From NCBI RefSeq assembly GCF_001636845.1, contig NZ_LITT01000011.1, positions 186,001 to 250,000 on the forward strand: a stretch of DNA of 64,000 nt. The letters run 5' to 3'. The translations under genes were made by a program, and so were the position numbers. The notes beneath the pieces were generated by a model. That model was not told where the DNA came from. It ran no database searches and saw only the letters and a list, made by a program, of their open reading frames with translations. This document shows positions 1 to 7,610 of this stretch, piece by piece. Every line of letters begins with the position of its first letter. The first letter of the stretch is position 1. This DNA is from Clostridium ljungdahlii (GTDB taxonomy: Bacteria; Bacillota; Clostridia; Clostridiales; Clostridiaceae).

Positions 1-1
1 T

Positions 2-163
2 GAGAGTTTAAAAAGTGCCTCAGAAGTAGATAGCTTAGAAGGAAAAATGTTAAGGTTCACTATGCCCTCTGCACTTTGTCCTTATTGTGTAGGTGAAAGG
101 AAGATAGGCAAGGATTATGAAAAGGGAAATGTAAAAAAAATGAATTTGGGGGATGCCATATAA
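2..163 (+). CDS. C-terminal end of an unknown CxxC protein (partial)
   Basis: An open frame enters from the left edge and runs 53 codons to a TAA that overlaps the next ATG (TAATG), so it is translationally coupled to the ABC ATPase. The visible tail contains the motif CPYC followed by a lysine-rich stretch and ends NLGDAI. The CxxC pair could bind zinc or be a redox pair. The family cannot be recognised from this fragment; its place as the upstream member of the DUF364 operon suggests a related role in metal or cofactor handling, which is inference. Confidence 0.6.
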   Translation, partial: ESLKSASEVDSLEGKMLRFTMPSALCPYCVGERKIGKDYEKGNVKKMNLGDAI

Positions 164-1185
164 TGAAGGATAAAGTTATATCAATTCCTATAAAAGACTT
201 AATAAAAGAAAATTCATATATAGAAGATTTTTTTATATCAATCGGACTGAAAAATTATAATCATGATTGCACATTAGAGCAAATAGTAGAAACACTTACA
301 GATGAATTTATTGATGACTGCGGACTTGGTAGAGAAGAGATATTAAACCATTTCCAATTGTTTGTTGAGAAAATGGATGAGTTAAAATTAAAATCAGAAA
401 GTCACATTGAATATATAACTATTATTGGAGGACATGATAAGTCGGGCAAAAATGAAAATATAAGTATCATAGTAAAGCCTGGAGAAATCATATCTTTAGT
501 TGGACCCACAGGATCTGGCAAAAGTAGATTATTAGCGGATATTGAATGTATTGCACAGAAGGATACTCAAACGGGTAGGCAGGTACTCATAAATGGGAAA
601 GTACCTGAAATAGATAAAAGATTTTCCATGGACAATAAGCTAGTGGCACAGCTTTCTCAAAATATGAATTTTGTAATGGATTTAACGGTTAAGGAATTCA
701 TTACAATGCACGCAGAGAGCAGGATGATAGATAAAATTGAAGATACGGTTAAAGCAATAATTGAATGTGCCAATGAACTTGCCGGTGAAAAGTTTTCTTA
801 TGATGTACCTGTTACACAATTGAGCGGAGGTCAATCAAGGTCACTGATGGTTGCGGATACAGCGCTATTAAGTATATCTCCTATAGTTTTAATTGACGAA
901 ATAGAAAACGCAGGTATTGATAGAGGAAAAGCAATAGAATTACTAGTGAAAAAAGAAAAAATAGTTTTTATGTCTACCCATGATCCTATATTGGCACTTA
1001 TGGGAAATAAGAGGATTGTTATAAAAAATGGAGGAATAAATAAAATAATTGAGACTAATTGTGCTGAACGAAAAAATCTTCAGCTGCTTAAAAAGTTTGA
1101 TACAAAAATGACAAAACTTAGAGGTACAATACGCAGCGGAGAAGTTATTGATTTTGATGTAAGTGAATATTTATGTGATTTATAA
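163..1185 (+). CDS. ABC-type ATPase with N-terminal DUF1858/RIC-like domain
   Basis: A 340-residue ABC ATPase. Residues 1-75 form a small helical domain that reminds me of DUF1858/DUF542 (ScdA N-terminus); the ATPase follows with Walker A GPTGSGKS (114-121), Q-loop region near 163, signature LSGGQ (220-224), Walker B IVLIDE (241-246) and switch histidine in STHD (271-274). No transmembrane segment is present and no permease is encoded in the visible operon, so it may act as a soluble ABC ATPase, as SufC does in Fe-S assembly, rather than in transport. It starts at the ATG overlapping the upstream stop and is followed 21 bp later by a DUF364 gene. The ABC assignment is firm; the function is unknown. 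Confidence 0.85.
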   Translation: MKDKVISIPIKDLIKENSYIEDFFISIGLKNYNHDCTLEQIVETLTDEFIDDCGLGREEILNHFQLFVEKMDELKLKSESHIEYITIIGGHDKSGKNENISIIVKPGEIISLVGPTGSGKSRLLADIECIAQKDTQTGRQVLINGKVPEIDKRFSMDNKLVAQLSQNMNFVMDLTVKEFITMHAESRMIDKIEDTVKAIIECANELAGEKFSYDVPVTQLSGGQSRSLMVADTALLSISPIVLIDEIENAGIDRGKAIELLVKKEKIVFMSTHDPILALMGNKRIVIKNGGINKIIETNCAERKNLQLLKKFDTKMTKLRGTIRSGEVIDFDVSEYLCDL

Positions 1186-1206
1186 ATCAAAAACGGGGGA
1201 GAAATT

Positions 1207-1965
1207 ATGTGGGAAATATATGATGAGTTAATAAAATTAATACCTAAGGATTTGGTTATAAAGGATTTTGCAGCAGGATTAAACTGGTTTTTAGTGGAAT
1301 CTGTTGGAACTGGGATGGCAATGACGCCTAAAGAGGGAAATTCTTATTTGCAGATGGCGGGTAATGTGGTTGGAATGAAAGTCTGTGAGGCGGCAAAACT
1401 TATAAAATCTTGGAGCAATTATGAAGCAGCTTTAGGTCTAGCAGCAATTAATTCTGTAATTAATACTCCTTATAATGTTGAAAAACTTAGTGGTATTAAG
1501 GTGAATGAACAGCCTAAAATTAGTGATTTTGAATATATGAAAGATAAAATAAAAGGTAAAAAAGTAGCCGTTATAGGTCATTTTCCTGATTTGGAGCCTT
1601 TAGCTGAGATATGCAAACTTTCTATACTGGAAAGAATTCCTCAAAAGGGAGATTTTCCAGATCCATCTTGTGAGTATCTACTACCTGAGCAGGATTTTGT
1701 GTTTATAACAGGAACTACCCTGATAAATAAAACCCTGCCAAGACTTCTTCAGCTTAGTAAAAATGCTTATGTTACTGTAGTAGGACCCAGCACACCTCTT
1801 ACTAAGTGTTTATATAAATATGGCATAAATATGCTGGCAGGTACTGTAGTCATGGAACGCAATAGAGTATGGAATTTAATTAGGGAAGGTGGATGCAGAG
1901 AATTCTTCAATAATGGAGCATTGATGGTTAAGGTACCTAAAGATAAAATAGGACAAAGGAGATGA
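1207..1965 (+). CDS. DUF4213/DUF364 protein, copy 1
   Basis: A 252-residue cytosolic protein of the DUF364 family ('putative heavy-metal chelation domain') with the N-terminal DUF4213 part. Recognisable blocks are MAMTPKEG near residue 38, EAALGLAAINSVIN near 90, GHFPDL near 125, ITGTTLINKTLPRLL near 187 and VGPSTPLT near 213. It is clearly paralogous to the gene at 3668 in the same operon. Its stop overlaps the next start (ATGA), so it is coupled to the methyltransferase. Structural-genomics work suggested metal binding for this family, but no reaction is established that I can name. The start has a GGGGGAG ribosome-binding site. Confidence 0.85.
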   Translation: MWEIYDELIKLIPKDLVIKDFAAGLNWFLVESVGTGMAMTPKEGNSYLQMAGNVVGMKVCEAAKLIKSWSNYEAALGLAAINSVINTPYNVEKLSGIKVNEQPKISDFEYMKDKIKGKKVAVIGHFPDLEPLAEICKLSILERIPQKGDFPDPSCEYLLPEQDFVFITGTTLINKTLPRLLQLSKNAYVTVVGPSTPLTKCLYKYGINMLAGTVVMERNRVWNLIREGGCREFFNNGALMVKVPKDKIGQRR

Positions 1966-2609
1966 ACTTTATGAATAGCGAAAAGAAAGCTTTGGAATTT
2001 GACGAAATAGCCAGTAATGTATTTGCTCCTATTTATTCAGTTATTGCCTCTCAAATAAAGGAAAAAACAAATATAAATGAAGGAATTTGTCTTGATTTAG
2101 GTTGTGGTGGTGGTCATCTTGGAATTGAGATGGAAAAAATAAGTGGTATGGTTACTTATTTGCTAGATATATCTCCTTATGCTTTGAAAATTGCTGATAA
2201 TAGAATTAAAAACAGCAGTCTTGATAATCGAATAAAGACCATTTTAGGAGATGCTCATAATATACCATTTGAAGATGAAACAGTTGACCTTGTAATTAGC
2301 AGAGGATCTATATGGTTTTGGGAAGATCAGGTTAAAGTTTTTAAAGAAATATATAGAATACTTACAAAGGGAGGCTGTGCTTATATTGGAGGAGGTTATG
2401 GCAATGCAGAATTAAAAAAAGAAGTGTTTAAAAAAATGGAGGAAAGAGAAGAAAATTGGGAGGATACAAGGAAAAGTTTTGTAAAGGACAATTCTCCAGA
2501 GAAATTTAATAAAATAGCCAAGGAAGCAAATATACCTTCTTATGAAATTATTGATGATGAGCGCGGATTGTGGATTTTTATAAATAAATGTAATAGGAGG
2601 GAGAAATGA
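1962..2609 (+). CDS. Class I SAM-dependent methyltransferase
   Basis: A 215-residue Methyltransf_11/25-type enzyme. The SAM-binding motif I is LDLGCGGGHLG (44-54), the acidic end of strand 2 is LLDIS (about 68-72), and the post-motif GDAHNIPF (about 93-100) and the aromatic SIWFWED segment are typical. It overlaps both neighbours by 4 bp (ATGA type), indicating one transcription and translation unit with the DUF364 and binding-protein genes. The substrate is unknown; from context a metallophore, corrinoid-like cofactor or small metal ligand is possible (inference). A second in-frame ATG lies 9 bp downstream. Confidence 0.85.
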   Translation: MNFMNSEKKALEFDEIASNVFAPIYSVIASQIKEKTNINEGICLDLGCGGGHLGIEMEKISGMVTYLLDISPYALKIADNRIKNSSLDNRIKTILGDAHNIPFEDETVDLVISRGSIWFWEDQVKVFKEIYRILTKGGCAYIGGGYGNAELKKEVFKKMEEREENWEDTRKSFVKDNSPEKFNKIAKEANIPSYEIIDDERGLWIFINKCNRREK

Positions 2610-3631
2610 TGAATTTAATTAGAAAAGAAACAAGTGTTGAAAAAACTGAAGATGAGGTTATGCTGAAAGAATTAAATTTCCTTGGGTATACTTATTGTCC
2701 TATGAAACAAACTTTTAGAGAGAATTTTGAAGAGCTTTCAATAAAATATTACGAGGAGACTGGGGATAAGCTTAAATATTATATGCCTTCAGGTTGTGAA
2801 AACGATAATATTTATGATGACATGTGGAAAGTAGATAATATAGATGATTTCCCTGATATTGTTGTTTCATGTGGATTTGACCAGTTTTTAAGAAAGGAAT
2901 TTGTTGATAAGTTTGTAAAAAAAGGATACTTTAAGGCTGTTGAATTTGATAATTTACGTAGTGAATTTTGTACTTCAAATTTTAGAGATCCAGAGGGATG
3001 GTATACTATTTATTCTGTATCACCTATAGTTTTATTAATTGATAAAAAGAAATTAGAAAGTCTTCCTATGCCACAAAAATGGAGTGATTTATTAAATCCA
3101 ATATACAAAGATAATATTATAATAGGGGGATCTTCTGACATCATTCACGAAGATCTATTATTAGATATCTATAAGGAACAAGGAGAATTAGGAATTGAAA
3201 AGTTTGCTCGAAATATAAAAAGTGTTTGCCATGCATCAAAAATGGCCAAAATTGCAGGTACTAATAGTATAGAAGGAGCAGCTATTTATGTTATACCTTG
3301 GTTCTTTGCAAAGGCTTGTCCTAGAACTGAATTTGTAGAAATAGTATGGCCAGAGGAAGGTGCTATTGTTACGCCAATGTATATGCTTGCAAAAAAAACA
3401 AAATTAGAAGATTTAAAAATGATTACTGATTTTATAACTGGATCTTTTTATGGTAAAAAATCAGCTGATAATTATTTTCCAGTACTTAATCCTTGTATAG
3501 ATAACAAAGTCCCAGAAAACTCTACATTTAAATGGTTAGGATGGGATTATATTAGAGAAAACTCTATAGAAGAACTTAAAATTCACGTGTGCGAGGTATT
3601 TAAAAAAAATTGGCCAAATAATCCTTTTTAA
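2606..3631 (+). CDS. Substrate-binding-protein-like, no signal peptide
   Basis: A 341-residue protein with the general pattern of ABC iron/putrescine-type periplasmic binding proteins: DIVVSCGFDQFLRKEF near residue 91, SPIVLLIDKKKLESL near 138, KWSDLLNP near 155 and WPEEGAIVTPMYMLAKK near 248. It has no N-terminal hydrophobic segment or lipobox, so it should stay in the cytosol, unusual for this fold. It is rich in Cys. It overlaps the methyltransferase by 4 bp and precedes the second DUF364 copy, so a role as intracellular ligand carrier or enzyme in the same pathway is plausible. The fold assignment rests on pattern only. Confidence 0.7.
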   Translation: MMNLIRKETSVEKTEDEVMLKELNFLGYTYCPMKQTFRENFEELSIKYYEETGDKLKYYMPSGCENDNIYDDMWKVDNIDDFPDIVVSCGFDQFLRKEFVDKFVKKGYFKAVEFDNLRSEFCTSNFRDPEGWYTIYSVSPIVLLIDKKKLESLPMPQKWSDLLNPIYKDNIIIGGSSDIIHEDLLLDIYKEQGELGIEKFARNIKSVCHASKMAKIAGTNSIEGAAIYVIPWFFAKACPRTEFVEIVWPEEGAIVTPMYMLAKKTKLEDLKMITDFITGSFYGKKSADNYFPVLNPCIDNKVPENSTFKWLGWDYIRENSIEELKIHVCEVFKKNWPNNPF

Positions 3632-3667
3632 AGCATGGAAGTTGGCAGCAAAAATGGGGGAGCAATT

Positions 3668-4462
3668 ATGTGGGAGATATATAATAACCTTATTTCAAAA
3701 ATACCAGAAAATATAGAAATAAAGAGATGCTTAATGGGAGTAAATTGGTTTTTAGTGGAGTCTGAGGGAATTGGCATGGCAATGAGACCTTTAGAAGTGT
3801 ATGGCAAGGTAAGTATTCCTGAGCATATAGCAGGAATGAAAGTTTGTGAAATAGCTAGGTATATAAAGTCTTGGAACAATTACGAGGCGGCACTTGGATT
3901 GGCAGCAATAAATTCTGTAATAAATACTGAAAATAATGTTTATAAAATTTATCCCGGTGATTTAAATGGACAACCTAATGAATCTTCATTTATATCGCTA
4001 AAAGAACAAATAATAGGAAAAAATGTGGCAGTAATTGGACATTTCCCGAGAGTAGAAGCGCTTAGGAGAATATGTAAGCTGTCAATACTAGAAAGGAAAC
4101 CTGATGAGGGAGATTATCCTGATCCAGCCTGTGAGTATATTTTACCGTATCAGGATTATATTTTTATAACAGGAACAACTATTATAAATAAAACTCTTCC
4201 AAGGCTTCTTGAATTGAGCAAAAATGCAAATGTAATATTGGTTGGCCCAAGTGTTCCTATAACTGAAATGTTGTTTAGTTATGGGGTTGATGTATTAGCT
4301 GGTACAGTCATTGTTGAAAAGGAAAGAGCTTGGGATGTTATACAAGAAGGCAATCCAACAAAGTTTTTTAAACGTGGCGCCAGAAGGGTTAACATAAGTT
4401 TTGAAGATTATAAAAATGTACAATGGAAAGATGAAATTCAGTTAAGTAAGAAAGATATTTGA
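3668..4462 (+). CDS. DUF4213/DUF364 protein, copy 2
   Basis: A 264-residue paralogue of the gene at 1207, sharing the MWEIY start, NWFLVES, EAALGLAAINSVINT, VAVIGHFP, LSILERKP, ITGTTIINKTLPRLLELSKNA and GTVIVE blocks. I chose the ATG at 3668 because it has a GGGGGAG ribosome-binding site and aligns with the paralogue's start; an upstream in-frame ATG at 3635 lacks both. Two divergent copies in one operon suggest a heteromer or two steps on related ligands (inference). The C-terminus is about 12 residues longer than that of copy 1. Confidence 0.85.
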   Translation: MWEIYNNLISKIPENIEIKRCLMGVNWFLVESEGIGMAMRPLEVYGKVSIPEHIAGMKVCEIARYIKSWNNYEAALGLAAINSVINTENNVYKIYPGDLNGQPNESSFISLKEQIIGKNVAVIGHFPRVEALRRICKLSILERKPDEGDYPDPACEYILPYQDYIFITGTTIINKTLPRLLELSKNANVILVGPSVPITEMLFSYGVDVLAGTVIVEKERAWDVIQEGNPTKFFKRGARRVNISFEDYKNVQWKDEIQLSKKDI

Positions 4463-4542
4463 AAGAGCATCAAATTAAGCTATTTGAAACAGGTAAAGCT
4501 GTCTAATTAACATAAAAAGTTAAGATAGGATGTGAAAGTATA

Positions 4543-5634
4543 ATGAAAAAAGTAAGAAGAACTAGAAATTTAATTGCAATTATTTTTGCAGCTGTGTTTT
4601 TGTTAGCAGGATGTGGACAAAGTAACGCAGATTCCACAAAGAGTAGTGAAAAATCGCAGCAAAAAGTTATAACTGATGCTGCAGGGCAGAAAGTGAAAGT
4701 TCCTGCCAAAATTGATAAAATAGCAGATGCATGGCCGGCACACAATGAAATGGTAACTATGCTTGGAGCTGGAAATAAGATAGTTTCAACGATTTCTACT
4801 CCGCAATCTGTTCCTTGGCTTTATAAAGTAAATCCACAGATGAAAAGTGCAGTTACTGACTTTACAAATGAAAATGTAAATACAGAAGAAGTTTTAAAGA
4901 CAAAACCTGATATATTGTTTATGCCGATAAATTCTAAGACGGCAGGAAAGGTAAAGGAGCTTGGGATTCCTACAGTACAATTAAATTTTACGGACTTTGA
5001 CAGCATGAAAAAGACTGTTAAATTAACAGGAGAAGTCCTTGGAGGGGACTCAGTAAAGAGAGCGAACAAATATGTTTCTTATTTAGATAGCAAATTGAAA
5101 ATGGTAACAGATGTAACATCCAAGGTACCGGATTCACAAAAACCAAAAGTATTACATATAATATCTTTTTCACCACTTACGGTAGATGGAAAGAATACTA
5201 TAATTGATTCATGGATAAAAGCAGCAGGTGGAATAAATGCGGCATCTGAAATAACTGGTAATATGAAAGTAATTTCTACAGAGCAAATACTCAAATGGAA
5301 CCCAGATGTTATAATACTTGGAAGTAATACTTTAACTGATGCGAAAAGTGCTATAAAGAATATAGACCAGTTAACTCAAAATTCAACTTGGAGCCAGATA
5401 AATGCTGTTAAGAATAGGAAGGTTTATATAAATCCAACAGGAGCATTTTTGTGGGACAGGTATGGTGCAGAAGAAGCATTACAGATACAATGGGCAGCAA
5501 AGACACTTCATCCTGATAAATTTAAAAATTTGGATATGGTTAAAGAAACTAGAAACTTTTATAAGACATTTCTGAATTATGATCTTACAGAGGAAGAGGC
5601 AAACAAAATTATAAATGATAAAAACCCTGATTAA
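4543..5634 (+). CDS. ABC-transporter solute-binding lipoprotein (Fe-siderophore/cobalamin type)
   Basis: A 363-residue exported lipoprotein. The first 23 residues are a signal peptide with basic start and hydrophobic core, ending in lipobox LLAGC (Cys24). A Thr/Ser/Lys linker leads into a PeripBP_2 (FecB/BtuF) domain beginning TDAAGQKVKVPAKIDKIAD; later blocks are KPDILFM and WNPDVIILGS. It follows the DUF364 operon by 80 bp on the same strand, but no permease or ATPase follows, so it is an orphan binding protein that presumably uses a transporter encoded elsewhere. The likely ligand is a chelated metal or corrinoid, matching the metal-chelation context. The ligand is inference; the family is secure. 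Confidence 0.88.
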   Translation: MKKVRRTRNLIAIIFAAVFLLAGCGQSNADSTKSSEKSQQKVITDAAGQKVKVPAKIDKIADAWPAHNEMVTMLGAGNKIVSTISTPQSVPWLYKVNPQMKSAVTDFTNENVNTEEVLKTKPDILFMPINSKTAGKVKELGIPTVQLNFTDFDSMKKTVKLTGEVLGGDSVKRANKYVSYLDSKLKMVTDVTSKVPDSQKPKVLHIISFSPLTVDGKNTIIDSWIKAAGGINAASEITGNMKVISTEQILKWNPDVIILGSNTLTDAKSAIKNIDQLTQNSTWSQINAVKNRKVYINPTGAFLWDRYGAEEALQIQWAAKTLHPDKFKNLDMVKETRNFYKTFLNYDLTEEEANKIINDKNPD

Positions 5635-5744
5635 TTAATGCTAATAAAAATAATATATAAGAGAGTAACATATTTTTTATTAGACGATGTAGAAATGGAT
5701 AAAATCATTTGAAACATTAAGTTGGCGAGGAGCAGAAGATAAAT

Positions 5745-6347
5745 CTACTCCTCACAAAATCTAAATAATTTAAACCACTTTTGTTTCTTTTGTTTCTTTC
5801 TCTCCTTTCGGCTGATATATTCAGATTGATTATTTTGAATTTGTTCAACTAATTCTTTAGTATTTGTAATAGAATCAAATAGGGAATTTTTATCATTTAA
5901 TATCTTAGATAAATTATCATTAATTAAAGAACTGCTTTTTTCAATATCGCTTTTAATGATATTTGTATTGTTTTGCATAATATCTGAAACAGATTGTCTA
6001 ATAATAGTTTCTATTTCAGGTTTTATCAAATTGGATATTGCTTGTGCTGCAAATTCTAAATCTTTTTGATTACTAAATAGGGAAGAATCATTATCTAAGA
6101 AATATTGTTTGATTTGTTGTGTTGTATAATGTTTTTCTTTGGATAAGTATTGAATCATTTTTAACTTGTTAATATCATCTTCAGTAAAATTTCTATATTT
6201 ACAGTGATGATTAGAGTTTAAATAATCTTTGAAGGTCAGGCAGTAATTTCTAATTGCTTGAGTGCTGGTATTTAATAATTTTGCAACATCTTTTGTCTTG
6301 TAAGTATTTATTTTGAAATCGCTTATGTTTATTGATTTGTTTTCCAT
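5745..6347 (-). CDS. MerR-like DNA-binding regulator with coiled-coil tail
   Basis: A 200-residue protein. Residues 9-75 form a MerR-type winged helix (YKTKDVAKLLNTSTQAIRNYC, then NFTEDDINKLKMIQYLSKEK). A long helical, Gln/Asn/Ser-rich segment (about 85-180) follows and the tail is very basic (RKERKKQKKQKW). The start at 6347 has a clear AAAGGAG site; an in-frame start 30 bp upstream is less likely. No ligand-binding domain is recognisable. The layout recalls chromosome- or plasmid-associated MerR-like proteins such as RacA, but I cannot assign it to one. It converges with the binding-protein gene and stands alone. Confidence 0.7.
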   Translation of the reverse strand: MENKSINISDFKINTYKTKDVAKLLNTSTQAIRNYCLTFKDYLNSNHHCKYRNFTEDDINKLKMIQYLSKEKHYTTQQIKQYFLDNDSSLFSNQKDLEFAAQAISNLIKPEIETIIRQSVSDIMQNNTNIIKSDIEKSSSLINDNLSKILNDKNSLFDSITNTKELVEQIQNNQSEYISRKERKKQKKQKWFKLFRFCEE

Positions 6348-6645
6348 AGTTATCACTCCTTTTACAATATTATACAATTAATTGGAAATATTATCAAGAC
6401 AATTTTTATATAAAATGCTTATTGTAAATAAAGTTATTGACATGGAAAAATTCTGTAAGGTAATTTTGCTTAATTACTTTATAATATAATATTTTAAGGA
6501 TATTTTTTACTCAATTACAATATTTTATATTAGAGAGCGATTATATTTTATCATTGATTTTTTAATGTTGGTACATAGAGATTTTCTCATTTTCTATTTC
6601 TATTGATGTATACTTTGATAATTTTATCCGATGCCAAGAACTCTG
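6348..6645. other. AT-rich intergenic region with minimal repeat remnant
   Basis: The first 275 bases hold no gene that I can see. They should contain the promoter of the leftward MerR-like gene. At 6628-6645 there is an 18-bp sequence made of the first 5 bases (CCGAT) and last bases (GCCAAGAACTCTG) of the repeat element described next, flanked on both sides by TTTAT, i.e. a copy reduced to its two ends. Confidence 0.6.
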
Positions 6646-6650
6646 TTTAT

Positions 6651-6878
6651 CCGATCGCTACCATTGCTAACACCCCCATCACACACAGCGAAAGCGACTA
6701 TCGCCAAATCAAAGATTTGGGATATCTGCCTTTCTATCAAAGTGGGGGATAAGCACTGCTACGCGCCTGGATAACGATTTCTCCTAAAGGATAACGCCTT
6801 CTAAGTGCTGAAGCACTAAGAAGCCTGTTAATAAGCATCAGATGGAGTCAAAAACTCAACCTGATGCTAAGAACTCTG
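6651..6878 (+). repeat. TTTAT-flanked structured repeat element, copy 1 (228 bp)
   Basis: First of three related non-coding elements in the window (others at 48012-48185 and 61706-61930). It begins CCGAT and ends AACTCTG, with TTTAT on both sides. Inside are short hairpins: CCAAATC/GATTTGG, CTTCTAAGTGC/GCACTAAGAAG, GATGGAGT/ACTC, a long-range CCCCCA/TGGGGG pairing and a repeated octamer GGATAACG. There is no open frame. It may be a MITE, possibly derived from an IS200/IS605-like element given the hairpins and short fixed flank, or a mobile structured RNA. Confidence 0.75.
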
Positions 6879-6914
6879 TTTATAAAAAGTGAGGAAGTCC
6901 TATGATATAAATTT

Positions 6915-6965
6915 TAGCCCTTATGGGGCTAGAAAAATAAAAGCCTTAGAATTATCTTAAAGGCT
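6915..6965 (+). promoter_or_regulatory. Two hairpins upstream of the ferredoxin/hydrogenase operon
   Basis: TAGCCC (6915-6920) pairs with GGGGCTA (6925-6931), and AGCCTT (6942-6947) pairs with AAGGCT (6960-6965). The second ends about 12 bp before the AAGGGGG ribosome-binding site of the operon. They could be a leader control structure; there is no poly-T run, so they are not a clear terminator. Confidence 0.35.
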
Positions 6966-6993
6966 AAAATAACTTATAAGGGGGTAATTGAAT

Positions 6994-7575
6994 ATGAAAC
7001 TTAACTCTTTTGTAGTAGCTGATGCCCATAAATGTATAGGGTGTAAAGCTTGTGAACTTGCCTGTGCTGCTTCTCATTCTGATAATGATGGAAAGACAGT
7101 GGGAACAGTAGAGACTCCAATTATGCCGCGGCTATTTCTCGTTAAAACGGCGGAAGTAACTGTGCCTATTCAATGCCGACAGTGTGAAGATGCTCCTTGT
7201 GCCAATGTTTGCCCGGTAAGGGCTATTAGTCAGGTCGATAATAAAATTTTGGTTAATACTGAAGCTTGTATAGGATGTAAAACTTGCATAATGGCTTGCC
7301 CATTTGGTGCAATGGATCTTGTACCTAAGTATAAAGATGGCCAACTAGTTACTCAGAATGTGCTTATGTCTGAAACGGATAATGGTTTAGTAAAAAAGGA
7401 AGTAGTTGTGGCACATAAGTGTGATTTGTGTATTGAACAGCCTGATGGTCCAGCTTGTGTTAGGGCATGTCCAGAGAAAGCATTAGAACTTATTGTACCA
7501 AAACAAGTAAAAAAGAAACGAAACATAGAGGCAGTTGATAATCTTTGGAATTTGGTGAAAGGTGTTTTTGACTAG
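6994..7575 (+). CDS. HycB/CooF-like polyferredoxin, electron partner of hydrogenase
   Basis: A 193-residue protein with four [4Fe-4S] motifs: CIGCKACELAC near residue 15, CRQCEDAPCANVCP near 66, CIGCKTCIMACP near 90 and CDLCIEQPDGPACVRACP near 145. This pattern is typical of the iron-sulfur subunits of dehydrogenases and hydrogenases (HycB, CooF, DMSO-reductase B). I chose the ATG at 6994, 9 bases from AAGGGGG, over a TTG six bases upstream. It ends 35 bp before the [FeFe] hydrogenase gene and very likely passes electrons between it and ferredoxin or a formate or NAD(P)H partner. Confidence 0.88.
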   Translation: MKLNSFVVADAHKCIGCKACELACAASHSDNDGKTVGTVETPIMPRLFLVKTAEVTVPIQCRQCEDAPCANVCPVRAISQVDNKILVNTEACIGCKTCIMACPFGAMDLVPKYKDGQLVTQNVLMSETDNGLVKKEVVVAHKCDLCIEQPDGPACVRACPEKALELIVPKQVKKKRNIEAVDNLWNLVKGVFD

Positions 7576-7610
7576 AAGCTTAATTTAAAATAAGATAGGA
7601 GGCGATTGTT

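Noticed and set aside
4503-4745. Minus-strand frame opposite the lipoprotein signal peptide
   Set aside because: Mirror of the hydrophobic signal sequence codons; no start signal.
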